Source of the DNA: Desulfovibrio sp. MES5
GTDB lineage: Bacteria > Desulfobacterota > Desulfovibrionia > Desulfovibrionales > Desulfovibrionaceae
Length of the DNA: 64,000 nucleotides
Assembly: GCF_002237645.1 (NCBI RefSeq)
Contig: NZ_MJUZ01000022.1
Location: 146,925 to 210,924, forward strand
Reading direction: 5' to 3'
Each line of letters begins with the position of its first letter. Position 1 is the stretch's first letter. The position numbers and the translations under genes are program-made. Below, piece by piece: positions 1 through 8,466 of the stretch. Below the pieces are notes generated by a model. It was not told where the DNA came from and did no database searches. It saw only the letters and a program-made list of their open reading frames with translations.

Positions 1-1542
1 GACGCGCTGCTTTCTCCCGCAACGGAAAAGGCCTTTGCCGCGTATGTGGAGCGCGATCTGGCCGCCCCCCGCATGGACGCTTTGCGCGACCTTGAAAAAC
101 TTGTTCTGCTGCACGCCAATCTCTACACCCTGCTCATGAACTTTGTTTCATTTGCGGATTTTTACGAACCCGGCAACAGGGCCATATTTCTGGCCGGCAC
201 GCTGTATATCGACAGCCGCTCCTGCTCGCTCTGCGTGCATGTGGACGATGTGAACGCCCATGTGCGGCTGGCCACCCAAAGCCACCTCTGCCTGCTCTAC
301 TGCCTTTGCGTCCGTAAAGACGCCAGCGGCAATGAGCATACAGCCACCATTGCCGCCGCCCTTACCGCAGGCAAGGCCGATGACCTTATCGAGGGCCGCC
401 ACGGCGTTTTTGTGGACAATGCCGGGCAGGCATGGGACAGTACACTGCTGCGTGTGGTGCGCAATCCCATCAGCCTGCGCGAAGCCATGTGGGCTCCCTA
501 CATCCGCTTTGCCAATCTTGTGGGCGGGCAGTTGCAAAAACTGGTAGCCGCCAAGGATGCGGCCATTTCCAACGCCTCGTCCAAGTTGGCCACATCCACG
601 CCTGGAGGGCAGGCAGACGCAGCGGCCAAGGCCGCGCCGCAAAAGCAGCCCTTTGACATCGCGAAAAGCGCAGGCATTTTTGCCGCCGTCAGCGTGGGCA
701 TAAGCATGGTCAGCGCCTCGTTCACCTACATCGCCAGATCCATTTTCTCTCTGGGCTGGTGGTGGCCCATGGCGTTGCTGATTATTTTCGCCGTGATCTC
801 CGGCCCATCCGTGGTCATGGCTTGGTTCAAGCTGCGCCGCCGCAGCCTCGGCCCTTTGCTGGACGCTTCCGGCTGGGCCGTCAACACGGGCGCGCCCATA
901 AACTTTACCCTGGGCGGCGCGCTCACGGCTGTAGGCGAAATGCCCCCAGGCGCGCAGCGCTCGCTTGACGATCCTTACGGCTTGCCCGCCCGCCTTGGGC
1001 ACTCGCGCGTGCGCCGCGCCTTCATGACCGTCCTGGCCCTGCTCCTTCTCGCAGCCGCCAGCCTTGGGGGCTACTGGGCGTGGCACGGTGAAGCGCCGTC
1101 ATGGATCAGGTTCTGGCGGCATGAAGCGCCCGCAGCCAGCGCGCCCGGCGGCAATAACGCCGGATCGCCCGGCCAGCCCGCTTCTGGAAAATCGGTTCCC
1201 GACCAGCCCGCTCCCGGCACGTCTGGTCAGTCTGGCAAAACGGACGGCACGCCGCAGCACAACGAGGGCGGCACGGCAGATCCTTCCGGCGCGGCTCTAT
1301 CCGGCAAGGATGCCCCTGCTTCTGAAAAAACAGACGGGCAAAACCCGACTGACAAGAATACGCAAAAGGCCAATGCCAAGGATGCCGCCAAGGCAGGAAA
1401 AGACTCTGGCAAAACCGCCGGACAGACTTCTTCAAACGCGGCATCCACAGGCAGTCCCCTTTCCGGGCTTGAGGCCCTCGTGCCGGGTAAAACCCCCGGC
1501 CCGGCCGCCTCGGACGCCCAACCAGAAGCTAAAGGCAAGTAG
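1..1542 (+). CDS. Membrane protein of unknown function, 5' end outside window
   Basis: The reading frame is open from base 1, so the gene starts upstream and only its last 513 codons are visible; a GTG at 46 is an internal candidate start but nothing favours it. The visible part has a soluble Cys-containing region, a hydrophobic stretch at about 676-740 and another at about 760-830, and a third at about 1018-1083 just before the tail. The last ~150 residues are low-complexity Pro/Ala/Gly/Ser/Lys, probably disordered and extracytoplasmic. I recognise no catalytic motif. The next gene starts 7 bases after the stop, so the two are probably cotranscribed. Function unknown. Confidence 0.75.
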   Translation, partial: DALLSPATEKAFAAYVERDLAAPRMDALRDLEKLVLLHANLYTLLMNFVSFADFYEPGNRAIFLAGTLYIDSRSCSLCVHVDDVNAHVRLATQSHLCLLYCLCVRKDASGNEHTATIAAALTAGKADDLIEGRHGVFVDNAGQAWDSTLLRVVRNPISLREAMWAPYIRFANLVGGQLQKLVAAKDAAISNASSKLATSTPGGQADAAAKAAPQKQPFDIAKSAGIFAAVSVGISMVSASFTYIARSIFSLGWWWPMALLIIFAVISGPSVVMAWFKLRRRSLGPLLDASGWAVNTGAPINFTLGGALTAVGEMPPGAQRSLDDPYGLPARLGHSRVRRAFMTVLALLLLAAASLGGYWAWHGEAPSWIRFWRHEAPAASAPGGNNAGSPGQPASGKSVPDQPAPGTSGQSGKTDGTPQHNEGGTADPSGAALSGKDAPASEKTDGQNPTDKNTQKANAKDAAKAGKDSGKTAGQTSSNAASTGSPLSGLEALVPGKTPGPAASDAQPEAKGK

Positions 1543-1549
1543 GGGCATC

Positions 1550-2647
1550 ATGGGTAAAGCAGTTACTGACGAAAATTCACCAGCGCAGTCCTTGTTCCGC
1601 TTCTCACCAGGGCAGACCCTCAAGCCGCTGGCCGCTTCTCGGCCCGGCTCCGCGCCGCCTTCATGTACGTGGGCACAGACCTCCGCCGCCGACCTGAGCT
1701 GGATATGGGCGGCACAGGCCGCCAAGCGCGGCGTCATTATTGTGTATTCTCCCCTGCCCCGTCTGGAAGGCCAGGCGCTGCACCATTGGTGCACGCGACT
1801 GGAAAAGATCATAGTGCCCTGGCTCAGCCCATTGCAATTGAACCACCTGCAATGCTTCGGCTCCAGCGATGCGGCCCTCAAGGCCCGGTGCAGCCGCCTG
1901 CTCGCAAGGGCACTGCTCATACGGCTGGTCATGGCCGCCGCGCATGCCGCCATGATCACGCGCGGCGAGGCTGACGGGGCCAAAAGTCTGCAGCAACAGC
2001 CCGACATTGATTCGCACATGGCATGGTTGAGCCTTAACGGTCTTGATATGGACTACCTCGGAAGGCCCGTGATGCCAGGCTGGCGGGCCGCGTTCAGCCA
2101 CAGCGGCCAGGCGGCCTTCTGCGCCGCGTTCCATTTGGGGAAAGAGGGTGAACATTCTCCCTGTCATCAGGGCAACGAAGCGCCGGGCAGTGATGCACAG
2201 CAGGATTTTCGCCCCTGTCTGGCCGTTGACGCCGAATCCCTGTTCAATCCACCGCCTGCCCCCCGCGCCTATTCCAGTAAGGAGATGGTCGCGCCCATTG
2301 CCAAGGAGTCCAAAATCCGTGATGCGTTGCGCCGCTGGACCATCAAGGAGGCCCTTCTCAAGTCCGCCGGGCTTGGCCTCTCGCGCGACCCCGCCCTGGT
2401 TCACAGCGGATTTTCCGGGCAACGGCGAGGCCGCGCGCAATTCTGCCATGAAGGCACCACGGGTTTTGCCATTGACGGAAGCAGCGCCAGCCGGGCTGCG
2501 CCGTGCAGGCAGATTGGCTGGCAGCTTATTCCCTGCGCCGAACACTGGCTGTGCGTTGCAGCTCCCGTATTGCCGGACCGCCCCCTTCTTGTGACAGGAC
2601 GCCCCCTGCGCGCGCACTGGAGCGGCATCCTCCACACACTGGGCTAG
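1550..2647 (+). CDS. 4'-phosphopantetheinyl transferase superfamily protein (Sfp-like)
   Basis: Probably transfers the phosphopantetheine arm of coenzyme A to a serine of a carrier protein. In this 365-residue protein the family motifs are visible: SHS near 183-185, the Mg-binding VDAES near 226-230, and the W-x-K-E-A-x-x-K helix near 263-271 followed by GLGL. It is longer than typical Sfp proteins (about 220-240) because of an N-terminal extension and an insert near 195-220. The open frame continues upstream but overlaps the preceding gene out of frame; ATG 1550 follows AGGGG. Whether it serves fatty-acid ACP or a secondary-metabolite carrier cannot be told here; no carrier gene is adjacent. 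Confidence 0.82.
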   Translation: MGKAVTDENSPAQSLFRFSPGQTLKPLAASRPGSAPPSCTWAQTSAADLSWIWAAQAAKRGVIIVYSPLPRLEGQALHHWCTRLEKIIVPWLSPLQLNHLQCFGSSDAALKARCSRLLARALLIRLVMAAAHAAMITRGEADGAKSLQQQPDIDSHMAWLSLNGLDMDYLGRPVMPGWRAAFSHSGQAAFCAAFHLGKEGEHSPCHQGNEAPGSDAQQDFRPCLAVDAESLFNPPPAPRAYSSKEMVAPIAKESKIRDALRRWTIKEALLKSAGLGLSRDPALVHSGFSGQRRGRAQFCHEGTTGFAIDGSSASRAAPCRQIGWQLIPCAEHWLCVAAPVLPDRPLLVTGRPLRAHWSGILHTLG

Positions 2648-2659
2648 TTGTGTTGTTAC

Positions 2660-2823
2660 GGTAAAATACTTTGTGGGGGAGAGACCCTTTCGCAAAAGGG
2701 TCCCTCCCCCATACCCCCACCCCCTAAAACTCTTATGGTGTTTTGGTGTGTCATAATAAGTTTTCTGAACTGGGCGGGGTTCAAGAGGCAACGCCTTTCA
2801 GGCATCGCACCACCTCAAAGTTT
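2660..2823 (+). repeat. Palindromic intergenic repeat, copy A
   Basis: First of eight related copies in the window (A-H). The core is a long inverted repeat, GTGGGGGAG-ACCCTTT facing AAAGGGT-CTCCCCCA at about 2672-2712. It is followed by a C-rich stretch, then CCCCCTAAAACTCTTAT and a more degenerate tail ending near CACCTCAAAG. In this copy one stem pair is mismatched (GAGAGACCC against GGGTCCCTC). It lies directly after the phosphopantetheinyl transferase stop. No U-tract follows the stem, so it is not a textbook intrinsic terminator although it could stop transcription or protect a 3' end. Confidence 0.85.
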
Positions 2824-2978
2824 GTCTATATAAAAGGCAAACAAGACCGCTGAGCAGCCAGTCAGCCCCGCATCCGTTCAGATCCGGGCTTTCTTGGGCA
2901 CAGGGAGCTTGCGCCCCTGTTCCGCCCGCAGGCAAAGCTCTTCTTGCAAGACAGTGCGTTTTACGGCACTCTCCGCCC

Positions 2979-4286
2979 ATGCCGCGTTTTCACCTGGTTT
3001 CCCTCTTTCCCGAATTTTTCCAGTCGCCTCTGTCCACAGCCCTTATGGGGCGTGCGCGGGAAGCTGGACTTGTGGATTTTTCTTTTCACGATCCCCGCGA
3101 GTTCAGCACCAGCAAACACCGGCATGTGGACGACCGCCCCTACGGCGGCGGGCCCGGCATGGTCATGCAGGGCGAACCACTGGCTGCGGCGCTGCGCTCC
3201 ATCGGGCAGCCGGGGCGCATCCTGCTCATGACGCCCGGCGGCCGCCCGCTGACGCAGAGCATGGCTGCCGAACTTGCGCGGGAAGAAGACCTGACCATTG
3301 TCTGCGGTCGGTATGAGGGCATTGACGCCCGCCTGCTGGATATTTTTTCCATTGAACCCGTGAGCGTGGGGGATGTGGTGCTCAACGGCGGCGAAACGGC
3401 GGCTCTGGCTGTCATTGAGGCTGTTTCGCGCCTTATGCCCGGCTTTATGGGCAAGGAAGAATCCGGCGAGGACGAAAGTTTTTCACACGGCCTTCTGGAA
3501 TACCCGCACTACACCCGTCCAGAAGTTCTGGAAGGCCTGCCCGTGCCCGAAGTGCTGCGCCGCGGCGATCATGCGCGTATCGAGCAGTGGCGGCGGCGGC
3601 AGTCCGTGCTGGCCACATTGCGCATGCGGCCTGACCTGCTGGACTCTGCCCCGCTGACAAAAGAGGACGTGCTGACACTGGCCGAAGCCCCGCGCGAAAG
3701 GCCGGGCCGCAACCTTTCTTTCTGCCTTGTGCACTATCCGGTGCAGCTTGATGCAAAAAAATCCGGCGCTTCCTCTTTGACAAATCTCGACATACACGAT
3801 ATAGCCCGAATTTCCCGCAGCTATGCAATGGGTTCTTTCCATGTGGTGACCCCCTTGCAAGACCAACTACGGGTGCTGGATGAAATTTTGCGCCACTGGA
3901 CGCGGGGTCCGGGCGGTTCAGGCAATGCCGACCGTGCGCAGGCTCTCGGTCTGGTTTGCCCCGCAACCTCTCTGGACGAGGCCGTGGCGCATATGACCGC
4001 ACGGCACGGCGTCCGGCCCAGACTGGTGGCAAGTTCCGCCGTTTGGCCCGGCAAAAATACAGGGCAGGCCCACACGGGCCCGCTTATGACGCCGCAGGAA
4101 GTGCGACACTGGTGCAGCCAGGGGCCGGTCATGCTTTGTCTCGGCACTGCGAAGGGGCTTGCCCCCGAAGTGCTGGAGCAATGTGACGGCCTGATTCGCC
4201 CTGTGCGGTTTTTAGGGTATAATCACCTTTCGGTGCGCAGCGCAGCCGCTATTCTGGCAGACAGAATTTTAGGCGATTACAGCTGA
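2979..4286 (+). CDS. trmD: tRNA (guanine-N1)-methyltransferase TrmD with C-terminal RNA methyltransferase domain
   Basis: Makes m1G37 in tRNAs reading C-leading codons, which prevents +1 frameshifting. Residues 1-240 are a full TrmD: FPEFF near the start, the GGGPGMVMQ loop, the knot signature VCGRYEGID and SVGDVVLNGGE. A second module, about 248-435, contains KKSGASSLTNLDIHDIARISR and LCLGTAKGL and matches what I know as the SPOUT-type methyltransferase domain found alone in Thermotoga (PF09936). TrmD alone is about 240-250 residues, so this is a fusion; I recall the same arrangement in other Desulfovibrio. ATG 2979 begins the canonical TrmD N terminus. rplS follows after 77 bases, as usual, but rimM, normally just upstream, is 14 kb away on the other strand. 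Confidence 0.95.
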   Translation: MPRFHLVSLFPEFFQSPLSTALMGRAREAGLVDFSFHDPREFSTSKHRHVDDRPYGGGPGMVMQGEPLAAALRSIGQPGRILLMTPGGRPLTQSMAAELAREEDLTIVCGRYEGIDARLLDIFSIEPVSVGDVVLNGGETAALAVIEAVSRLMPGFMGKEESGEDESFSHGLLEYPHYTRPEVLEGLPVPEVLRRGDHARIEQWRRRQSVLATLRMRPDLLDSAPLTKEDVLTLAEAPRERPGRNLSFCLVHYPVQLDAKKSGASSLTNLDIHDIARISRSYAMGSFHVVTPLQDQLRVLDEILRHWTRGPGGSGNADRAQALGLVCPATSLDEAVAHMTARHGVRPRLVASSAVWPGKNTGQAHTGPLMTPQEVRHWCSQGPVMLCLGTAKGLAPEVLEQCDGLIRPVRFLGYNHLSVRSAAAILADRILGDYS

Positions 4287-4363
4287 CAAAACAGGCGGCC
4301 TGAACGCATCGGCGCCGCTACGCAACGACGCAACAATCCGCCCGGATTTGCAAGGAGTTCACG

Positions 4364-4711
4364 ATGGATATCATCAAAAAAATCGAACGGGAAAACATGC
4401 GCATGGATGTACCCGCGTTTCGCTCCGGCGACACGGTGAAAGTACACCTGCGTATCGTGGAAGGCGAAAAACAGCGCATCCAGGTTTTCCAGGGCAACGT
4501 CATCCGCATCAAACGCGGCACCACCAATGCCACCTTCACGGTGCGCAAGGTTTCTGACGGCGTGGGTGTGGAACGCATCTTCCCCATCAACTCGCCCTTC
4601 ATCGACCGCGTGGAACTGGTCACCCAGGGCCGCGTGCGCCGCAGCCGTCTGTACTACCTGCGCGCCCTCAAGGGCAAAGCGGCGCGTATCAAGCCGCGTG
4701 GCCGCTTCTGA
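4364..4711 (+). CDS. rplS: 50S ribosomal protein L19
   Basis: Structural protein at the 30S-50S interface. The 115-residue product has the family landmarks [26 protein letters not shown] and the basic [13 protein letters not shown] region, and ends in a basic tail. Length matches the family. A good ribosome-binding site (AAGGAG) lies 8 bases before ATG 4364. It follows trmD as in most bacteria. Confidence 0.98.
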   Translation: MDIIKKIERENMRMDVPAFRSGDTVKVHLRIVEGEKQRIQVFQGNVIRIKRGTTNATFTVRKVSDGVGVERIFPINSPFIDRVELVTQGRVRRSRLYYLRALKGKAARIKPRGRF

Positions 4712-4826
4712 TAGCCTGCTGAGGCATCGGAACACACACAGCGCCTTTTTGACGGCGCGCCGTGAGATGGCGGGCAACCGCGCTCATGGCGCGCCTCTTG
4801 CGCGTTTATTGCCGGAGTTGACAGAG

Positions 4827-4983
4827 TTAGGGAAGCACTGATTAAAGAGCCTCCTGGAAACGCGAATTATTTCTTTTGGCAAGGCGCGATCTTTTTTTGA
4901 AGCAGGAGTGGACTCTTCCGTCCTCGACTGTTTCAAAAAAAGTGAAGCAACGCCGCCAAACGGAATAACTCAGCGCTTCCTTA
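4827..4983. repeat. Foldback (MITE-like) element, long form
   Basis: Begins TTAGGGAAGCACTGATT and ends with its imperfect reverse complement, AACTCAGCGCTTCCTTA. Inside, a second pair of arms (TTATTTCTTTTGGC near 4867 against GCCAAACGGAATAA near 4955) and a third (CTTTTTTTGAA near 4891 against TTCAAAAAAAG near 4932) make nearly the whole 157 bases one long hairpin. Its first ~45 bases recur, inverted, at 54247-54302. It sits in the 458-base gap between rplS and rnhB, which otherwise holds only a small GCTGCAC/GTGCAGC hairpin near 5021-5038. Confidence 0.7.
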
Positions 4984-5169
4984 GAGCAATTTACCTTTGA
5001 AAAAGTGTACCTGCGCTAATGCTGCACGAAAGTGCAGCGCGCCACAGCGTGGCGTGGATTCAGCCGAGCTTTAGCCGTTGCGGCGAAGGAAGTTACGGGG
5101 GAAGCTCTACTACATGAAAACTTTGAAATGTGAAGCAGTTCAAAGTTAATCTGCTCCAGGAGACCATGC

Positions 5170-5883
5170 GTGAAAAAGCCCTCCTCCCGCCCATCGTGCC
5201 AGCCTGATCTTCAGGGCAGTCTGCTTTTTGCAGCAGGCAGCCCCAATGATCCCAGCGTCACGGCGGGAGTGGATGAAGCCGGACGCGGCTGCCTTGCGGG
5301 GCCGGTGGTGGCCGGTGCCGTCATCCTGCCCGCAAGCTTTGACCTGCCCGGCCTTACGGATTCCAAGGCCTGCACAGCCAGGCAGCGCGATATCCTGGCT
5401 CCGCGCATCAAGGCCTGTGCCGTAAGCTGGGGGCTCGGCATCGTCTGGCCGCGCCGCATTGATGCCATCAATATCCTTCAGGCCACTTTTGTGGCCATGA
5501 GCCTGGCAATACGCCACCTGCGCGCAACACCGGCCCTTCTGCTCATTGACGGCGACAAAACCGTGCCCGACCACGTTCTGGCGCACCTGTGGAGCCTGGG
5601 GCACGCGGGTACGCCGCCGAGACAGCGCGCCATCATACACGGCGACGCCACAGAACCCGCCATCTCAGCCGCGTCCATTCTGGCCAAAACCTGCCGCGAC
5701 AGGCTCATGACCAGCCTTGACAAACGCTGGCCCGGCTACGGTTTCGGCGTGCACAAGGGCTACGGCACCAAGGAGCATTACGAGGCGCTGCGCCGCCTTG
5801 GCCCCTGCCCGCAGCACCGGCTGACGTTCCGGGGCGTGTGCGAGGAAAAATCCGCTGCCGTGCGGCAGGGCAGCTTGCTGTGA
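5170..5883 (+). CDS. rnhB: Ribonuclease HII
   Basis: Endonuclease that cuts RNA in RNA/DNA hybrids and removes single misincorporated ribonucleotides. Motifs: [20 protein letters not shown] near 32-50 with the catalytic Asp-Glu pair, then [12 protein letters not shown], and [20 protein letters not shown] carrying a further acidic residue. Length 237 is in the normal range. The start is a GTG at 5170 served by CAGGAG at 5156-5161; a nearby ATG at 5166 is out of frame. The stop overlaps the GTG of yraN (GTGA), so the two are coupled. Confidence 0.96.
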   Translation: MKKPSSRPSCQPDLQGSLLFAAGSPNDPSVTAGVDEAGRGCLAGPVVAGAVILPASFDLPGLTDSKACTARQRDILAPRIKACAVSWGLGIVWPRRIDAINILQATFVAMSLAIRHLRATPALLLIDGDKTVPDHVLAHLWSLGHAGTPPRQRAIIHGDATEPAISAASILAKTCRDRLMTSLDKRWPGYGFGVHKGYGTKEHYEALRRLGPCPQHRLTFRGVCEEKSAAVRQGSLL

Positions 5884-6386
5884 ACCTGCGCCGCCTGTTG
5901 CCGGAGCTTTTTGACAAAATGACCGGCAAGAAGCACTCTGCTCGTGAAGACGGCCAGTGCAAAGGCGCTGACAAAAAAACCGACACAGCCGCGCACCTGC
6001 TTCTGGGCAAAGAAGGAGAGGACGCCGCGACGACCCTGCTGACCCGCAAGGGTTACGCCATACTTGACCGTAACTGGCGTCAGGCCCGCCTGGAACTGGA
6101 CATCGTCTGCCGTGACGGCGACACCATTGTTTTTGTTGAAGTGAAAACGCGCGGCAGCGACAACCACGGCGGCCCCATCCATGCTCTGGGCATCGCAAAG
6201 CAGCGCACCCTCTGCCGCGCGGCCCGCGCGTGGCTGTCGGCCCACGAGGCATGGGAACAGCCCTGCCGTTTTGATGTCATCTGCGCCCTGCGCGATGGCT
6301 CTACCCTGCACCTGGAGCATTTTTGCCATGCCTTTGACTGCCCCCCGGCTCTGGATAGTAGCCACGCCTCTTGGCAACCCTGGTGA
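5880..6386 (+). CDS. yraN: UPF0102 (YraN-like) putative endonuclease family protein
   Basis: Small protein with an archaeal Holliday-junction resolvase/PD-(D/E)xK-type nuclease fold. Visible motifs: [25 protein letters not shown], then [20 protein letters not shown], the D..ExK pattern of nuclease-fold active sites. Commonly found after rnhB, as here. GTG 5880 overlaps the rnhB stop; ATG 5919 is the alternative and would give a protein nearer the usual ~120 residues. The 3' end overlaps rsmI by 59 bases. Biological role not settled. Confidence 0.88.
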   Translation: MNLRRLLPELFDKMTGKKHSAREDGQCKGADKKTDTAAHLLLGKEGEDAATTLLTRKGYAILDRNWRQARLELDIVCRDGDTIVFVEVKTRGSDNHGGPIHALGIAKQRTLCRAARAWLSAHEAWEQPCRFDVICALRDGSTLHLEHFCHAFDCPPALDSSHASWQPW

Positions 6387-7188
6387 TCTCTCGCCCAGGG
6401 CACGCGCCGTATTGACCGAAGCCGACCTTGTGCTTGCGGAAGATACGCGCCGCACGGCCCGCCTTTTTCGTGACTGCGGCATTGAAGCGCGCCGCCTTTT
6501 GAGCTTCCACGACCACAATGAGGCCGAGCGGCAGGAACATGTGCTGCGCGCCCTGCGCGAAGGCCAGAGTGTGGCCCTTGTTTCCGACGCGGGCACGCCG
6601 CTCTTGGCCGACCCCGGCTACCGCCTTGTACGCGCCTGCCGCAAGGAAGGCTTGCCTGTTTCTCCCCTGCCTGGCCCCTCAGCGCCTGTTGCGGCCCTTT
6701 CCGCTGCGGGCCTGCCGCCCCTGCCGCACAGCTTTCTGGGCTTTCTGCCGCGTGACGCTTCGGGACGCGACGCCCTGTTTGCCGCATTTGCTCATGTGCC
6801 CGGCTCCCTCATTTTTTTTGAGCGCAAGGACCGTCTCAAGGAAAGCCTGGCCCGGGCAGCCAAACTGCTGGGCCCGCGCGAGGCGGCGGTTTGCCGTGAA
6901 TTGACCAAGGAGCATGAGGAATTTATACTCATCAGGCTGGAAAACAGCGAAGACCTGCCCGACGACCTGCTTGGCGAAATTACTGTTATCATCGGTCCGC
7001 CGGAGCAGGTAAGCCGCAGCCCTGAGAACGAGGTTCTGGCCCTGCTGCGGCAGGAACTGGAAGCGGGCGGCCCGGAGGGCAAGCCCCGGCAGGTGGCCCG
7101 CAGGGTTCAGGATATGGTGCGCGGCTGGAGCGGCAAAGAAATATACGCTCTGCTCACGGCCGATACAGACTCCCAACGCAACCTCTAA
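6328..7188 (+). CDS. rsmI: 16S rRNA (cytidine1402-2'-O)-methyltransferase
   Basis: SAM-dependent enzyme that 2'-O-methylates C1402 in the decoding centre of 16S rRNA. The product begins [20 protein letters not shown], the typical RsmI N terminus, followed by LVLAEDTRRTARLF, LVSDAGTPLLADPGY and LPGPSAPVAALSAAGLP, all tetrapyrrole-methylase-fold signatures. 286 residues, family-typical. ATG 6328 lies inside the end of yraN; the open frame further upstream is the out-of-frame shadow of yraN. Confidence 0.96.
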   Translation: MPLTAPRLWIVATPLGNPGDLSPRARAVLTEADLVLAEDTRRTARLFRDCGIEARRLLSFHDHNEAERQEHVLRALREGQSVALVSDAGTPLLADPGYRLVRACRKEGLPVSPLPGPSAPVAALSAAGLPPLPHSFLGFLPRDASGRDALFAAFAHVPGSLIFFERKDRLKESLARAAKLLGPREAAVCRELTKEHEEFILIRLENSEDLPDDLLGEITVIIGPPEQVSRSPENEVLALLRQELEAGGPEGKPRQVARRVQDMVRGWSGKEIYALLTADTDSQRNL

Positions 7189-7309
7189 CCACCGCAACGC
7201 CGCCGTGCGTCCGTTCATCTGCCGCCGGGCGGCAGACGTCAGGGACGCCCTTACGGCTTTGGGCGAAGTCCACGGTAAACCCCGGACTTCATGCGGGCAG
7301 GACGCACTG

Positions 7310-8059
7310 ATGTATCCCACACTCGTCGCACTCAACTGCCTTGGCCGCACATGCTGCATCAATGCGGCCACCACGGCCAGAGGCATGCAGCAGGTGGGGC
7401 TGCTCTTTGTGCTGAGTCCCGCCCTGTGCTGGTTGTATCCTGAAGGCGCGGCCCGCGCCCGGGCCTTTGCCCGCTATGGCGGGCACAGCAACACCCACCC
7501 CTTCATGATCCCGCTTTTTGTGGGCATTCTGCTGGCGCTGGAAGAAGAAATAGCCAAGGGCACGCTTCCTGAATCCGCCGTAAGCTCTGTTCGCGAAACC
7601 CTGGCCACCACGCTTTCTGCCCTGGGCGATTCCTTTTTCAGCGGCACCTTGCTGCCCCTGTGGGCGCTTGTGAGCGTGGCGCTTCTGCTTTCGGGCCATA
7701 TAGCCCTGGCAGGGTTCCTGGCTGTGGGATTTTTTTTCGCCCTGCTGCTTTTCAGGGCGGGCAGCTTTTTTTCAGGCCTGCGCCACGGCATGCCGGTGCT
7801 GGCACGCCTGAGACGCCTCAACCTCATCAACTGGGTGGACAGGCTCAAGATGGTCAACGCGGTGCTGGTGGCCCTGGTCATCTGGCACCTGCCCATGAGC
7901 CGTCTGAAGCCCTTTCCGTGGGACGTTTACCTGTTGGGCGCGCTGGCGGTACTGGGCGCATCCTGGCTTGTGGCGCGGCTCCGGCTGCCGCGCATACTGC
8001 TGTGGGCCATGACGCTTGGGGCGTTGATTCTCATGGACGTTGACCTCATAGGTATGTAG
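7310..8059 (+). CDS. PTS system mannose-family IID component
   Basis: Membrane subunit of a mannose-type phosphotransferase permease. The sequence has the IID pattern: RGMQQVGLLFVLSPALCWLYPEG near the N terminus, RYGGHSNTHPFMIPLFVGILLALEEE, then SALGDSFFSGTLLPLWALVSVALLLSG, and C-terminal hydrophobic segments. 249 residues from ATG 7310, which follows GGGCAGGA; an in-frame GTG at 7205 would add 35 residues of non-IID-like sequence. Genes for HPr and enzyme I follow directly. No IIA, IIB or IIC gene is present in this window, although mannose-type systems normally need all of them. Confidence 0.85.
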   Translation: MYPTLVALNCLGRTCCINAATTARGMQQVGLLFVLSPALCWLYPEGAARARAFARYGGHSNTHPFMIPLFVGILLALEEEIAKGTLPESAVSSVRETLATTLSALGDSFFSGTLLPLWALVSVALLLSGHIALAGFLAVGFFFALLLFRAGSFFSGLRHGMPVLARLRRLNLINWVDRLKMVNAVLVALVIWHLPMSRLKPFPWDVYLLGALAVLGASWLVARLRLPRILLWAMTLGALILMDVDLIGM

Positions 8060-8174
8060 TATGTCCCCGACTGCCAGCAGGCACAGCAGGGCTGGCAGAA
8101 GGTCGAGGCAGACATTCGGCGCCGCCGCGCCATATACGGCCCCAACCGCCCTGACATTGTTAAAAGGTGAGGAA

Positions 8175-8465
8175 ATGGAAGAGACCATTGAAGAAACGTC
8201 ACGCGGGCTGGAAATGCGGCTTTGCCTTAATTTGCGCAATGGCCTTCACGCCAGGCCCGCAGCACGACTGGCCCAGGAAGCCCAGCGCTATTCGTCGGCC
8301 ATTCAGCTCATCAGCGATACCGGCGAGGTTGACGCCAAAAGCATGCTTGACGTTCTTTCACTTGCCCCGCCCTTCAACGCGGAACTGACTCTTCTGGCTC
8401 AGGGGCATGACGCCCGCGAGGCCCTTTGCGGCCTGGCCCGTCTTCTCAGCACCATGCAGGATTGA
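8175..8465 (+). CDS. ptsH: HPr family phosphocarrier protein
   Basis: Accepts a phosphoryl group from enzyme I on a histidine and passes it to IIA domains. 96 residues; NGLHARPAARLAQEA places the active histidine at residue 25 (His15 in standard numbering), and DAKSMLDVLSLA carries the serine corresponding to the regulatory Ser46 site. About ten residues precede the usual N terminus. ATG 8175 is preceded by AGGTGAGG; the frame extends to 8061 but without HPr-like sequence. ptsI starts one base after the stop. Confidence 0.93.
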   Translation: MEETIEETSRGLEMRLCLNLRNGLHARPAARLAQEAQRYSSAIQLISDTGEVDAKSMLDVLSLAPPFNAELTLLAQGHDAREALCGLARLLSTMQD

Positions 8466-8466
8466 T

